Assembly (NCBI GenBank): GCA_038207585.1
Contig: JBBQZP010000011.1
Location: forward strand, 1 to 64,000
DNA length: 64,000 nt
Source of the DNA: JBBQZP01 sp038207585
GTDB taxonomy: Bacteria; Pseudomonadota; Alphaproteobacteria; Rhodobacterales; Rhodobacteraceae
Reading direction: 5' to 3'
Shown piece by piece: positions 37,794-46,721 of this stretch (the first letter of the stretch is position 1; each line of letters opens with the position of its first letter). The position numbers and the translations under genes are program-made. A model generated the notes under the pieces. It had not been told where the DNA came from, searched no databases, and saw nothing but the letters and a program-made list of their open reading frames with translations.

Positions 37794-39344
37794 TCAGGAA
37801 AAGCTGCGGATTGTCTGGATTGCGCCGTCCAGCGCCTTGCCGTCTTCGTCCTTCAAGGCCGCCTCCCGCAAGCGGCGGCACCAGTCGGCAGCATCGGCGC
37901 GCGTGGCAATCTGGTCGGTGGCGGCAACCACCCGGTCAAACTTGGATTGCCCGCGGGCGTGGGTGTCGGAATAGCCCTTGATCAGGCGGCGGCAGCGGAT
38001 CAGTTCGACCGCCAGATCATAATTCGCATGCGCCTGCGCCAGTGCGTGATCCAGCCAGCGGTGCAGATGCGCCTGCTCTTGCGCGTGGCGCAGCGTGCGC
38101 AACCGCCAGCCTCGCAGACCACCGATCAGATGCAGCGTCAGATAGGCGCGCAGGCTGTCGGTGCGCAGGCGGCGACCCTTGTTGAACCAACGGTCCAGCC
38201 GCGCCATCCATGCAGGGTCTGCCGCGATGCGACCGCCAAGTTTCGCGGGAAGCAAGCCTGCGATTTCTTCGGCACGGGGGTGGAAAAACTCGGTCAGGTG
38301 CAGGACGTTGGTCTCGCCAAGGCGCATCTCTTTGGCGATGCGGTCAAATCTGGGGCGTCGGGTCTTCAGATCGGCCACCCGGATGATATCGTCATACGAC
38401 ATTGCATTGGCGATGTATTTCGCAGCCTCGCGCGAAAGCACCCAGCCCTTTGCCGCGTCATCGCGCAGCATCACCCGCGCCAGATGGTCCAGATAGTCCG
38501 CGCCGTAGCGCAGATTCTGAAAGTCCACGACCTTTTGCAGACCGGGCAGCGCAAGCTCTGCCACCGGTGCGGGAAGCGATGCGGCGCGGGCGGCAAGCCG
38601 GTCCCATTCGGCGACAAGGCCCACCGGACCGGATGCCCTTTTCGCCGCGCGCGGCAGGCGAACAGCCTCAAGCTGGCCCACGGTTTGCCCTGCGGTATCA
38701 CACGCCGCGCCGAAGGCCCGCAGCGACCCTTCAACCCCTTTGCCGCCGGCGCGGATTGCCGCCTCGAACGCGGCGCGCGTGAAGGGCAATACGCCCGAAC
38801 CCGCCAACGCCCCGAACAGCGACGCGGAAATCACCGATCCGTTCGCAATTGCCAACGCATCAAAGTCGGCCGCTATAAACCGCCGCGCCGCGATCTCCGC
38901 CGCCGCCATAACCTCGGCGCTGGACGCGATGCCGTCACCGGGTGCGGTCTTTTCCGACACCGCCAGCGCGCGGTGGGTGGATGCAATGAGGGTCGTGCGA
39001 TCGGGCGTCACAAAACCCCGGATGATCGCGCGCCCGGCCTCCATCATCTCGGCGGCGACCATGATGTCGACGTCGCCCGCCGCTGGCATCAGTGAGAATA
39101 CCGGCATCGGATCACCGCGCTTGTGCGGCGCCATTTCAATGTAATAGACCGTGGCCCCGGTGCGCTGTGCCACCCCCGCAACGGACGTCGCCTGTGCGGC
39201 ATAGCCGTTTGCGCGGGCAAGATCCTCGATCCAGCCGGTCAGCACGCCGCCGCCCTGCCCGCCCACGGCCAGCACCGCCAGTTTGATGATGCCCGTCAAA
39301 GCGGGATCGGCGGGGTTCGCGGCAAGGGGGTCGTGCAGCGTCAT
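37794..39344 (-). CDS. Indolepyruvate oxidoreductase subunit beta-like, with DUF6537-type extension
   Basis: A 516-residue protein. The N-terminal about 190 residues are the pyruvate-ferredoxin-oxidoreductase gamma domain (VLAVGGQGGGVLTGW, ATSVAGVAQRTGATVYYIE), and the rest is a long helical extension as in proteobacterial IorB homologues. With the alpha subunit it would oxidatively decarboxylate aryl-pyruvates to aryl-acetyl-CoA. The ATG at 39344 overlaps the alpha-subunit stop; the longer frame upstream is not used. Its 3' end is 17 bases from the convergent dehydrogenase gene. Confidence 0.86.
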   Translation of the reverse strand: MTLHDPLAANPADPALTGIIKLAVLAVGGQGGGVLTGWIEDLARANGYAAQATSVAGVAQRTGATVYYIEMAPHKRGDPMPVFSLMPAAGDVDIMVAAEMMEAGRAIIRGFVTPDRTTLIASTHRALAVSEKTAPGDGIASSAEVMAAAEIAARRFIAADFDALAIANGSVISASLFGALAGSGVLPFTRAAFEAAIRAGGKGVEGSLRAFGAACDTAGQTVGQLEAVRLPRAAKRASGPVGLVAEWDRLAARAASLPAPVAELALPGLQKVVDFQNLRYGADYLDHLARVMLRDDAAKGWVLSREAAKYIANAMSYDDIIRVADLKTRRPRFDRIAKEMRLGETNVLHLTEFFHPRAEEIAGLLPAKLGGRIAADPAWMARLDRWFNKGRRLRTDSLRAYLTLHLIGGLRGWRLRTLRHAQEQAHLHRWLDHALAQAHANYDLAVELIRCRRLIKGYSDTHARGQSKFDRVVAATDQIATRADAADWCRRLREAALKDEDGKALDGAIQTIRSFS

Positions 39345-41488
39345 TCCGGCACCTGAAACGTCAGCCGCCGTGCGGCCCGGCGCGATTGCAGCCAGCCGAT
39401 CATCCGGCCCCTGATCCTTGCCAGCCGGACCTCCCACGCAGACGGGTTATGCACCACATCGGCGCGGTAGAACGACGGGCACAGAACGGCGGCATCCGCC
39501 ACCTCGCCGCAATTGCCGCAACCCACACAGCTTTGGTCAATGCTGGCAACCGGATCATCGCGCAAGGGATCGTCCAGCTTTTTGACCGAAAGCGACGGGC
39601 AGCCTGACAGACGGATGCAGGCGTGATCGCCGGTGCAGATGTCTTCGTCGACGCCGAACCGGGGGGCAGCCACCCGCCGCCCTTCGCGGATTGCCGCCTG
39701 CGCCAGCGGCTTTTCGCGCCGCTGTTTGTTGAGCATACATTCCGACGAGGCGACGATGACCTTTGGCCCCGGCGCATCGGTGGTCAGCGCCTCGCGCAGA
39801 ACGTCGCGCATCCGGGTCACATCATAGGTGTTGTCGATCTGGCGCACCCAATCAATCCCGATGCCGCGCAGGGCCTTGGTGATCGGGTGTTTCGTGGCCT
39901 TGGTCGCATTGTCGGCGCGGCTTGACATGATGTCTTGCCCACCCGTCGCTGCCGAATAGTAATTGTCCACGATCACCGCCACACCGTCCGATTTGTTGAA
40001 CGCCATGTTGGTGAAGCTGGACGACAGACCGTTGTGCCAGAACCCGCCATCCCCGATGATCGACACTGGCCTGCGCGCGCCACCGCCATCGAACGCGGCA
40101 TTGGCGGCGGGGCCAAGGCCGTAGCCCATGGTCGCGCCGCCTATTTCGAACGGCGGCAGCGACGCGAACAGATGACAACCGATATCGGCGCTGATCTGCA
40201 GCTTGCCGGTTTCCTCTTGCACCAGTTTCATCGCGGCAAAGATGGGACGTTCCGGGCAGCCGGTGCAGAACCCCGGCGGACGGATCGGCACGGTTTTCGT
40301 GAGGTCCGGTATCGCCGGGCGGTCCTGGTTCGGCGCGCGCACCAAGGCGGGCAACATATCCGGTGCGGCTTGCCGGAAAAACGCGGTCAGCCCGTCAAGC
40401 ATCACCTGCCCGGTGTATTCACCCGCCATCGGCAGGATGCCTTTGCCGTGCAGTTTCACCGACGAACCGGCGCGATAAAGGAAGGTCGATAGCTGCTGTT
40501 CGATGAATTCGGGCTGGCCTTCCTCGATCACAAGGATCTGCTCTTTACCCTCGCAGAACTCCAGAAACTGTGATGAAATCAACGGGTAGGTGACGTTGAG
40601 CACATAAAGCGGCACCTCCGTCGCCCCGTAAAGATCAGCCAGCCCCAGCCGCTGCAAGGCGCGGATCACGCCGTTGTACATGCCACCCTGCAGAACCAGC
40701 CCGACCGGCGCGGAATTTGGCCCGAACACCTCGTTCAGGCCGCGCTCGACGATGAAGCGTTCGGCGGCGGGCCAGCGGTTTTTCACCTTGTCCTGTTCAT
40801 GCGCGAACGACATCGGCGGCAGCACGACGCGGGCGAAATCGGATTGCGGGTTTGACAGCGCATCACGCACCGACAGCGTCGGGCGCTGGTTGTCGCGGGT
40901 CGGGAATGATCCGGTCACATGGCACGACCTGATCCGCACCATCAGCATGACGGGGGTGTTTGACGCCTCGGAAAGTTCGAACCCGTCTTTCACGGCCTTG
41001 GTGATGCAGGGCAGGTTCGGGCGCGGGTCCAGCAGCCAGAACTGCGATTTCATCGCGAACGCATGGCTGCGTTCCTGCATGATGCTGGAGCCTTCGCCGT
41101 AATCCTCGCCCACAATCACCAGCGCGCCGCCCGTCACTCCCGATGACGCAAGGTTCGCCAGCGCGTCCGATGCCACATTCACGCCGACCGATCCCTTGAA
41201 CGTGACTGCCCCCCGGATCGGATAATGGACCGACGCCGCCAGCATTGCCGCCGCCGCCGCTTCGTTCGCATTGGCCTCGAACCTTATGCCAAGCTCTGAT
41301 AGCAGGTCTTCGGCATCGGCCAGAACGTCCATCAGGTGGCTGATCGGCGCGCCCTGATAGCCGCCGACATAGCCCACACCGTTTTCCAAAAGCGCCTTGG
41401 TGATCGCAAGGATGCCTTCGCCGGTAAAGGTTTCACCCGCGCCAAGGCGCAGGTGTTCGACTTCCGCCTTGAAGGACCGTTCTGCCAT
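39341..41488 (-). CDS. iorA: Indolepyruvate:ferredoxin oxidoreductase alpha-subunit-like protein
   Basis: A 715-residue thiamine-diphosphate/Fe-S enzyme. N-terminal pyrimidine-binding domain (GYVGGYQGAPISHLMD), TPP motif GDGGFWHNGL with a later DNYYSAATGGQ, and C-terminal ferredoxin motifs: C-x5-C-x5-CP in the first (one cysteine fewer than a standard 4Fe motif) and CVGCGNC-x9-CP in the second. It converts arylpyruvate and CoA to arylacetyl-CoA, CO2 and reduced ferredoxin. ATG 41488 follows GGGGGCAGGG. Occurrence next to an aryl-CoA operon suggests tryptophan or phenylalanine side-chain catabolism; substrate not proven. Confidence 0.88.
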   Translation of the reverse strand: MAERSFKAEVEHLRLGAGETFTGEGILAITKALLENGVGYVGGYQGAPISHLMDVLADAEDLLSELGIRFEANANEAAAAAMLAASVHYPIRGAVTFKGSVGVNVASDALANLASSGVTGGALVIVGEDYGEGSSIMQERSHAFAMKSQFWLLDPRPNLPCITKAVKDGFELSEASNTPVMLMVRIRSCHVTGSFPTRDNQRPTLSVRDALSNPQSDFARVVLPPMSFAHEQDKVKNRWPAAERFIVERGLNEVFGPNSAPVGLVLQGGMYNGVIRALQRLGLADLYGATEVPLYVLNVTYPLISSQFLEFCEGKEQILVIEEGQPEFIEQQLSTFLYRAGSSVKLHGKGILPMAGEYTGQVMLDGLTAFFRQAAPDMLPALVRAPNQDRPAIPDLTKTVPIRPPGFCTGCPERPIFAAMKLVQEETGKLQISADIGCHLFASLPPFEIGGATMGYGLGPAANAAFDGGGARRPVSIIGDGGFWHNGLSSSFTNMAFNKSDGVAVIVDNYYSAATGGQDIMSSRADNATKATKHPITKALRGIGIDWVRQIDNTYDVTRMRDVLREALTTDAPGPKVIVASSECMLNKQRREKPLAQAAIREGRRVAAPRFGVDEDICTGDHACIRLSGCPSLSVKKLDDPLRDDPVASIDQSCVGCGNCGEVADAAVLCPSFYRADVVHNPSAWEVRLARIRGRMIGWLQSRRAARRLTFQVPE

Positions 41489-41502
41489 CTGCCCTGCCCC
41501 CG

Positions 41503-42093
41503 TTACTTCGCCGGATCGGTGTTCGACCACAGCACGGGGCCGCCGCTCGCCTCATACGCCATGCCCTTGGGGAACGAGATCGCCTCAAGCTGAAGCCCCC
41601 AGGGTGCAAAGAAGTAGAGGATGCTTTGCCCTGCCGCTGGCCCGTCACTGACCGGCAAAGGGCCCATAAGCGTGCGGATGCCAGCCGCCTTAAGATAGCT
41701 CGCCGCCGCATCAATATCGTCGACGTAAATCGCGATATGGTGGCCGCCGATGTCGCTGTTGCGGGCGGTCACGGTTTTCTGGTCTGGCGCTGTGTATTTG
41801 AACAGTTCGATATTGGAGCCGAAACCGCAGCGCACCATGCTGATCTGCTCGACCACCGCGCGCGGATCGACATCCAGAAGATCGGCCATAAAGGTGCCGG
41901 TATCATCGCGGAACGGGCCAAAGGAAAGGGCCTTCTGGCACCCCAGCACATCGACGAAAAAGCCTTCGGCCTGCGCAAGGTCGGGCACAGTAAGCCCGAT
42001 GTGGTTCACCCCGCGCATGCCCGGCAGGCTATCGGCATCGGCAAATGTCGGCAGGCAGGTCAGCGTCAGTGCGGCAATGAGTGGCAGTTTCAT
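41503..42093 (-). CDS. Exported VOC (glyoxalase/dioxygenase-fold) protein
   Basis: A 196-residue protein with a cleavable signal peptide (about residues 1-20, MKLPLIAALTLTCLPTFADA) and a VOC domain: GVNHIGLTVPDLAQAEGFF, a metal-type H in GGHHIAIYVDD, and a closing WGLQLEAISFP glutamate. VOC enzymes are metal-dependent lyases, dioxygenases or isomerases, usually cytoplasmic; export is uncommon. It sits between MarR and the IorA-like gene, 14 bases from the latter. Its role is unknown. Confidence 0.83.
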   Translation of the reverse strand: MKLPLIAALTLTCLPTFADADSLPGMRGVNHIGLTVPDLAQAEGFFVDVLGCQKALSFGPFRDDTGTFMADLLDVDPRAVVEQISMVRCGFGSNIELFKYTAPDQKTVTARNSDIGGHHIAIYVDDIDAAASYLKAAGIRTLMGPLPVSDGPAAGQSILYFFAPWGLQLEAISFPKGMAYEASGGPVLWSNTDPAK

Positions 42094-42144
42094 CGTTTCC
42101 TCCTCTTAGGGTTCGGTTGGCTTGGCGGCGGGTCGGCGCCTGCC

Positions 42145-42627
42145 TCAGATCTCGTGTTTGCGGATGTTGGTCAGCATCTTTTGCAGCGTGCCGACAAAGG
42201 CGCTGCGTTCCGCGTCGGGGATGCCGCGAAACATCCTTGCCTGCGCATCGGCCATGCAGGGCCACAGCGTCGCAAAGGCGGCGCGGCCTGCGTCGGTGAT
42301 GAACACCCGTGTGGCGCGGTTGTCGGCGGCGTCGGTTTCGCGGCGGATCAGACCATCGGCGGCCAACTGGTCCAGCGCGCGCGACAGGGTGGATTGTTCG
42401 ACCACCGAAAACACCGCCAACTCGCGGATCAGCGGGCCGTCATTGACCGACAGCACCGCCAGCGCGCGCATCTTGGGCGTCGTCAGGCCCAGCATTGCCA
42501 TCTCGTCGCGCAGACTGGCGTTATAGCGCCCCATGATGCGGTTCATCAGGTAAGGCGCGTAATTCGTCAGCCCGATGTCGGACAGCGCGCGGGGCAAGCC
42601 TTGCCCTTCGGAGGGTTGATCCTTCAT
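42145..42627 (-). CDS. MarR family transcriptional regulator (second)
   Basis: A 160-residue winged-helix regulator: IRELAVFSVVEQSTLSRALDQLAADGLIRR is the recognition segment and DNRATRVFITDAGR the wing. The ATG at 42627 overlaps the flavoprotein stop by 4 bases; longer in-frame starts are shadows. Probably controls this operon and the divergent flavoprotein-ABC operon through a site near 45080. Confidence 0.87.
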   Translation of the reverse strand: MKDQPSEGQGLPRALSDIGLTNYAPYLMNRIMGRYNASLRDEMAMLGLTTPKMRALAVLSVNDGPLIRELAVFSVVEQSTLSRALDQLAADGLIRRETDAADNRATRVFITDAGRAAFATLWPCMADAQARMFRGIPDAERSAFVGTLQKMLTNIRKHEI

Positions 42628-44189
42628 GCGCCCAGCCTTTTCGCGGCCAGATACCCCGAGCCGCCGCCAAGGCCGGGGCCGGGATGGGTCGAGGCACCAA
42701 TATGGATCAACCCGCGCACCGCACCGGTGCCGTTGGTGGAATGAGGATAGGGGCGGAAGATGAAGAACTGATCCAGACTGCACAGCCCGCCATAAGGATC
42801 GCCGCCGACAAGATTGATGTTCATCGCCTCCAGATCGGCGGGGGAATAGGCGCGCCGGGCCAGTTTGATCGCATCGAAGTTGCGGATGTGGCGCGCGAGG
42901 ATGGCCTCAACGCGGTCGGCGAACGCCTCGCGGGTGGCGTCCGACCATGTGCCACCGGTCGCAATCGTTCCCGCCGCATCGCCCTTGACCACCCTAGGCG
43001 CGTCGGGGATCTGCAGCCACAAGATTGCCTTGCCCTCGGGGCAGCGCGAGGGGTCCAACCGGTGCGGTTGGCCCACGCAGATGGTGGGTAAGGCGGGCAA
43101 CATGCCCCGTTCAGCCTCATTCGCGGATCTGGAGACGGAGTCGATGCCATCGGCCAGATGGATCAGCGCCACATCCTCCAACCCCGGCGAAAGCCATTCG
43201 GGCACCCGGTCCAGCGCGTAATGCAGCTGGAAATTCCCGCGCCCATGGCGGAAGGCTTTCGCCGCTGCCTGATCTTGCGGCAGGGCGACATCACGCAAGA
43301 GCCGCCCCTGCAACTGTCCCGGTGCGACCGAGGCCATGACCGACACGCAGGCAATATCCTCGCCCCCCGCCAGCGCCACGCCCGTAACCCGGCCATTGGT
43401 CACCAGAATACGGTCAACATCCGCGCCGCAGCGAACCTCGCCGCCCTTTTCCTCGATCAGCGCGCGAAAGGCCTGCACCGCGCGCCCTGATCCACCCTTG
43501 ACGACCGGCGCGCCTGCCGCCTCCAAAGCAAAGGCCACGACCTTGCCCATCTGACCGGAATAAGTGCTTTCCGGCGTCAGCCCGCAATGCAGCACCCAAG
43601 GCGCAAACAGCGCCTGCACCAGCGGGCTTTGATAACCCGTCTCCAACCAGCCCCGCGCCGGCACCAGCGCCGCACCAAACCACGCGGCCAACCCCCGCAA
43701 CCCGCGTTTGCGCGCCTGCGTGAACAATAATTTAGCCGTCGCCCAAGACCAGAGCGACCCGCCCAGCAAAGCGAACAGAAACGGCGCGTCGCCCTCAACC
43801 CCCCCCGCATCGCGTGCGTGGGCATCGCCGTCGCCCGCCGCCAGCGCGTTGAAGGCGGCAATGTTCTGCGCCCGGTCCGTGGTCAGAACCAGCGCCGACC
43901 CGTCGGGGCGGATCACGGCGGTCGGGTGCGGCGTGTGGCCATACTCGAACCCGTGCCGCGCAAGGTCCGCGCCCAGCGCCGCCCCGGCGGGCGACGTCAT
44001 GAACAAGACCCATGTCGCCGCCATCACGTCATGCTGAAACCCCGGCAGCGTGATCTCAGCCGTGCGCAGGCAACCGCCGGGCACGCCCTCACGCTCCAGC
44101 AGCAGCACGCGCCGACCCTTGAGCGCCAGCAGCGCCCCCGCGACCAGCGCGTTGATGCCACTGCCGATGATCACATGATCGGGCCGCAT
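42624..44189 (-). CDS. CrtI-like FAD-dependent oxidoreductase
   Basis: A 521-residue protein of the phytoene-desaturase-like superfamily. N-terminal FAD motif IIGSGINALVAGALLALKG followed by LLERE, PGFQHDV, and a C-terminal PHSTNGTGAVRGLIHIGASTHPG FAD-binding block. Despite the CrtI relation, no carotenoid genes are nearby; catabolic members of this group oxidise or isomerise diverse substrates. It is paralogous to the gene at 45118 and starts 7 bases after the cyclase stop. Function in the aromatic or peptide-like substrate pathway is inferred only. Confidence 0.85.
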   Translation of the reverse strand: MRPDHVIIGSGINALVAGALLALKGRRVLLLEREGVPGGCLRTAEITLPGFQHDVMAATWVLFMTSPAGAALGADLARHGFEYGHTPHPTAVIRPDGSALVLTTDRAQNIAAFNALAAGDGDAHARDAGGVEGDAPFLFALLGGSLWSWATAKLLFTQARKRGLRGLAAWFGAALVPARGWLETGYQSPLVQALFAPWVLHCGLTPESTYSGQMGKVVAFALEAAGAPVVKGGSGRAVQAFRALIEEKGGEVRCGADVDRILVTNGRVTGVALAGGEDIACVSVMASVAPGQLQGRLLRDVALPQDQAAAKAFRHGRGNFQLHYALDRVPEWLSPGLEDVALIHLADGIDSVSRSANEAERGMLPALPTICVGQPHRLDPSRCPEGKAILWLQIPDAPRVVKGDAAGTIATGGTWSDATREAFADRVEAILARHIRNFDAIKLARRAYSPADLEAMNINLVGGDPYGGLCSLDQFFIFRPYPHSTNGTGAVRGLIHIGASTHPGPGLGGGSGYLAAKRLGA

Positions 44190-44195
44190 CGCCCC

Positions 44196-44987
44196 TTAGC
44201 CTTTGGGCACCAGTGCCAGCGCGCGGATCGGCGAGCCGGTGCCCTGCTTGATCTTCAGCGGGGCCGCAATCAGGATCGCGCCCTTTGCCGGCAGCTTGCT
44301 TAGGTTCGCAAGCGAGGCCAAGCCGAAACAATTGTTCTTGTGCAACAGGTTATGCGCCGGAAAGGGCGGGTTCATGCCACCCGCCTGCCCCGCATCGGTG
44401 CCGATGCACTGGCTGCCCCAGCCGACGATGCCCTTGTCCAGCAGGTGCTGGATCACCTCGGCCGTCGGCCCCGGGGTGTGCGGTCCGGTGTCATCGGCGT
44501 TCAGAAACAGCGCCTCGTCATGGGCGCGGCTGTCCCAGTCAGACCGCAGCACGACCCATTCGCCTGCGTTGATCGTGCCGTGTTTGGCCTCCCACGCGGT
44601 GACATGGTCGATGGTCAGCAGGAAATCGGGGTTGGCCGCACATTCCGCGCTGAAATCCAGCACGTTGACGGGTGCCACAAGGCGCTGCACGTCCAGCGTA
44701 TCGGTATAGCCATCGGCATAGTCCTTGCCGGTGATCCAGTGGTGTGGCGCATCGAAATGCGTGCCGGAATGTTCGCCCAGCTCCAACCAGTTCCACGCCC
44801 AGAACGGGCCATTCTGGTCATACTCGCTGATCCGGTGGATCTTGATGGGCGGCGTGTCCTTGGCGAAATCCGGCGGCAGTTTCAAAAGCGGCGTTTCTGG
44901 CCCCAGCACACCTGTGCAATCGACCACTTCGATCCCGCCCGAGGCAAGCATCCCCGCAAGCGAGCCCAGAACATTAGCAGAGGTCAT
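44196..44987 (-). CDS. Cyclase family protein (kynurenine-formamidase-like)
   Basis: A 263-residue metal-dependent hydrolase of the cyclase/KynB superfamily with the metal motif HSGTHFDAPHHW (about residues 71-82) and D/H residues in RSDWDSRAHDE. Relatives hydrolyse N-formylkynurenine to kynurenine, open isatin, or cyclise polyketides. The ATG at 44987 follows GGGGAGA. First gene of a six-gene leftward operon ending with ior-like subunits; an anthranilate/kynurenine link is attractive but unproven. Confidence 0.86.
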   Translation of the reverse strand: MTSANVLGSLAGMLASGGIEVVDCTGVLGPETPLLKLPPDFAKDTPPIKIHRISEYDQNGPFWAWNWLELGEHSGTHFDAPHHWITGKDYADGYTDTLDVQRLVAPVNVLDFSAECAANPDFLLTIDHVTAWEAKHGTINAGEWVVLRSDWDSRAHDEALFLNADDTGPHTPGPTAEVIQHLLDKGIVGWGSQCIGTDAGQAGGMNPPFPAHNLLHKNNCFGLASLANLSKLPAKGAILIAAPLKIKQGTGSPIRALALVPKG

Positions 44988-45079
44988 CGTCGTCTCCCCG
45001 ATGTGGCCACGGTTTTCGGGCCTGCCCACAGGCCGCACGCGCTGGCGATTATGGAATCACGCTAGACAGATTTAGATGC

Positions 45080-45089
45080 ATTTGCAAAT
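45080..45089. promoter_or_regulatory. Palindrome ATTTGCAAAT between divergent operons
   Basis: A perfect 10-base palindrome lies in the 44988-45117 gap between the cyclase gene (left) and the flavoprotein gene (right). It is a candidate operator for the MarR of the left operon. It would fall inside the coding region if the ATG at 45076 were used, which supports the later start. Confidence 0.4.
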
Positions 45090-45117
45090 ATCCATGCGAC
45101 GTAATGTCGGGGTACAG

Positions 45118-46686
45118 ATGGCCGGGGAATTCGACGCCGTTCTGATCGGGGCGGGCCACAATACGCTGGCCGCCGCACTGCACCTTGCCGTCAAGGGGTG
45201 GCGGGTGGGCGTCTTTGAACAGGCCCCTGTTGCGGGAGGGGCTGTCAAATCCGGTGACTACACCCTGCCCGGTTTCCGGCATGACTGGGCGGCAATGAAC
45301 CTGTCACTCTTTGCGGGCAGCGCGTTCTTCAAGGCGCACGGCGAGGAACTGGCCCGCCACGGCTGCGCCTTCGTGCCGGTGAACCGACCCTTTGCATCAT
45401 CCTTTCCCGATGGCACATGGGCGGGGGTGTCAACCGACATGGCCGAGACGCTGGCGACCATCGGCGCACATTCGGCCAAGGATGCGGCAACGTGGGAAAC
45501 GCTGTGCAAAGGCTTTGGGGCCGAGGCGCCGCATCTTTTCGGGCTGCTTGGTTCGCGGATGAAGATGAAGGCACTGGCGGGCTTTGCTTTCAGAACATGG
45601 CGCGCCAAGGGCATTTCCGGCACACAGGATTTCACGCGCTTTCTGCTGTCCTCCCCCCGCGACTGGCTGGACCAGACGTTTGAACATCCGCACATCCGCG
45701 CGATGCTGGGGGCCTGGGGAATGCATCTGGATTTCGCGCCCGATGTGGCCGGGGGTGCGATGTTTCCCTATCTGGAGGGGATGGCGGGGCAGGCCTTTGG
45801 AATGGTGATCGGTCAGGGTGGCGCAGATACCGTGACCCGCGCGTTGGTGGCGGCGATTACGGCGGGCGGGGGCAGCGTGGAAACCGGCGCGCCGGTCGCG
45901 CGCATCCTGCACGATGGCCGCAGCGCCAACGGGGTCGAGCTTGCCGATGGCCGCCAGATCACCGCGCGGCGCGCAGTGATTGCTGGCGTGGCCCCGCGTG
46001 CCCTGCCCCGGCTGACAGGGGGCACGGCGACTGCGTTTGACAGCGCGATGGCCGGGTTCCGTCATGCGCCCGGAACGATGATGATCCACCTTGCACTGGA
46101 CGGCCTGCCCGACTGGCGCGCGGGGGTGGCGTTGCAGAAGCATGCTTACGTCCATATCGCCCCCAGCCTTGATCAGATGGCGCGCACCTATCAGCATGCG
46201 CAGGCCGGGCTTTTGCCCGACGAGCCGATTCTGGTTGTGGGCCAGCCAACGGTCTTTGACCCCTCACGCGCGCCGGGTGGCAAGCATGTGCTGTGGGTGC
46301 AGGTCCGCATGGCCCCCGGCACAATCGCAGGCGATGCCAAGGGCGATATTGCGGCAACCGACTGGACACAGGCCGCGGCCCCCTTTGCCGACCGCGCGCT
46401 GGCGATACTGGAATCGCACGCGCCGGGCACCCGCGCAAAAATCCTGGGCCAACGCATTGTGACCCCGGTGGAGCTTGAGGCCGACAACCCCAACCTTGTC
46501 GGCGGCGATCAGGTCTGCGGCAGTCATCATCTGTCGCAGAATTTCCTGTTTCGCCCGGCGCGGGGTTATGCTGACGGTGCGACCTCACTTGCCAACCTGC
46601 ATCTGACGGGCGCTGCGGTCTGGCCGGGGGCTGGCACAGGGGCGGGGCCGGGATTTCTTTTGGGCCAGAAACTTGCCGGACGCTGA
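45118..46686 (+). CDS. CrtI-like FAD-dependent oxidoreductase (second)
   Basis: A 522-residue relative of the protein at 42624. It carries the motif VLIGAGHNTLAAALHLAVKG with FEQAP, PGFRHDW, a central AGVAPRALP segment and a C-terminal LHLTGAAVWPGAGTGAGPG FAD block. The ATG at 45118 begins the protein just before the FAD strand and follows GGGG; ATGs at 45076 and 45094 lie over the operator. Two divergently oriented paralogues flanking a shared promoter suggest both act in one pathway on a substrate taken up by the downstream peptide-type ABC importer. Confidence 0.86.
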   Translation: MAGEFDAVLIGAGHNTLAAALHLAVKGWRVGVFEQAPVAGGAVKSGDYTLPGFRHDWAAMNLSLFAGSAFFKAHGEELARHGCAFVPVNRPFASSFPDGTWAGVSTDMAETLATIGAHSAKDAATWETLCKGFGAEAPHLFGLLGSRMKMKALAGFAFRTWRAKGISGTQDFTRFLLSSPRDWLDQTFEHPHIRAMLGAWGMHLDFAPDVAGGAMFPYLEGMAGQAFGMVIGQGGADTVTRALVAAITAGGGSVETGAPVARILHDGRSANGVELADGRQITARRAVIAGVAPRALPRLTGGTATAFDSAMAGFRHAPGTMMIHLALDGLPDWRAGVALQKHAYVHIAPSLDQMARTYQHAQAGLLPDEPILVVGQPTVFDPSRAPGGKHVLWVQVRMAPGTIAGDAKGDIAATDWTQAAAPFADRALAILESHAPGTRAKILGQRIVTPVELEADNPNLVGGDQVCGSHHLSQNFLFRPARGYADGATSLANLHLTGAAVWPGAGTGAGPGFLLGQKLAGR

Positions 46687-46721
46687 ACCAAACAAAAATG
46701 AAACCAACAGGGAAAACGACC

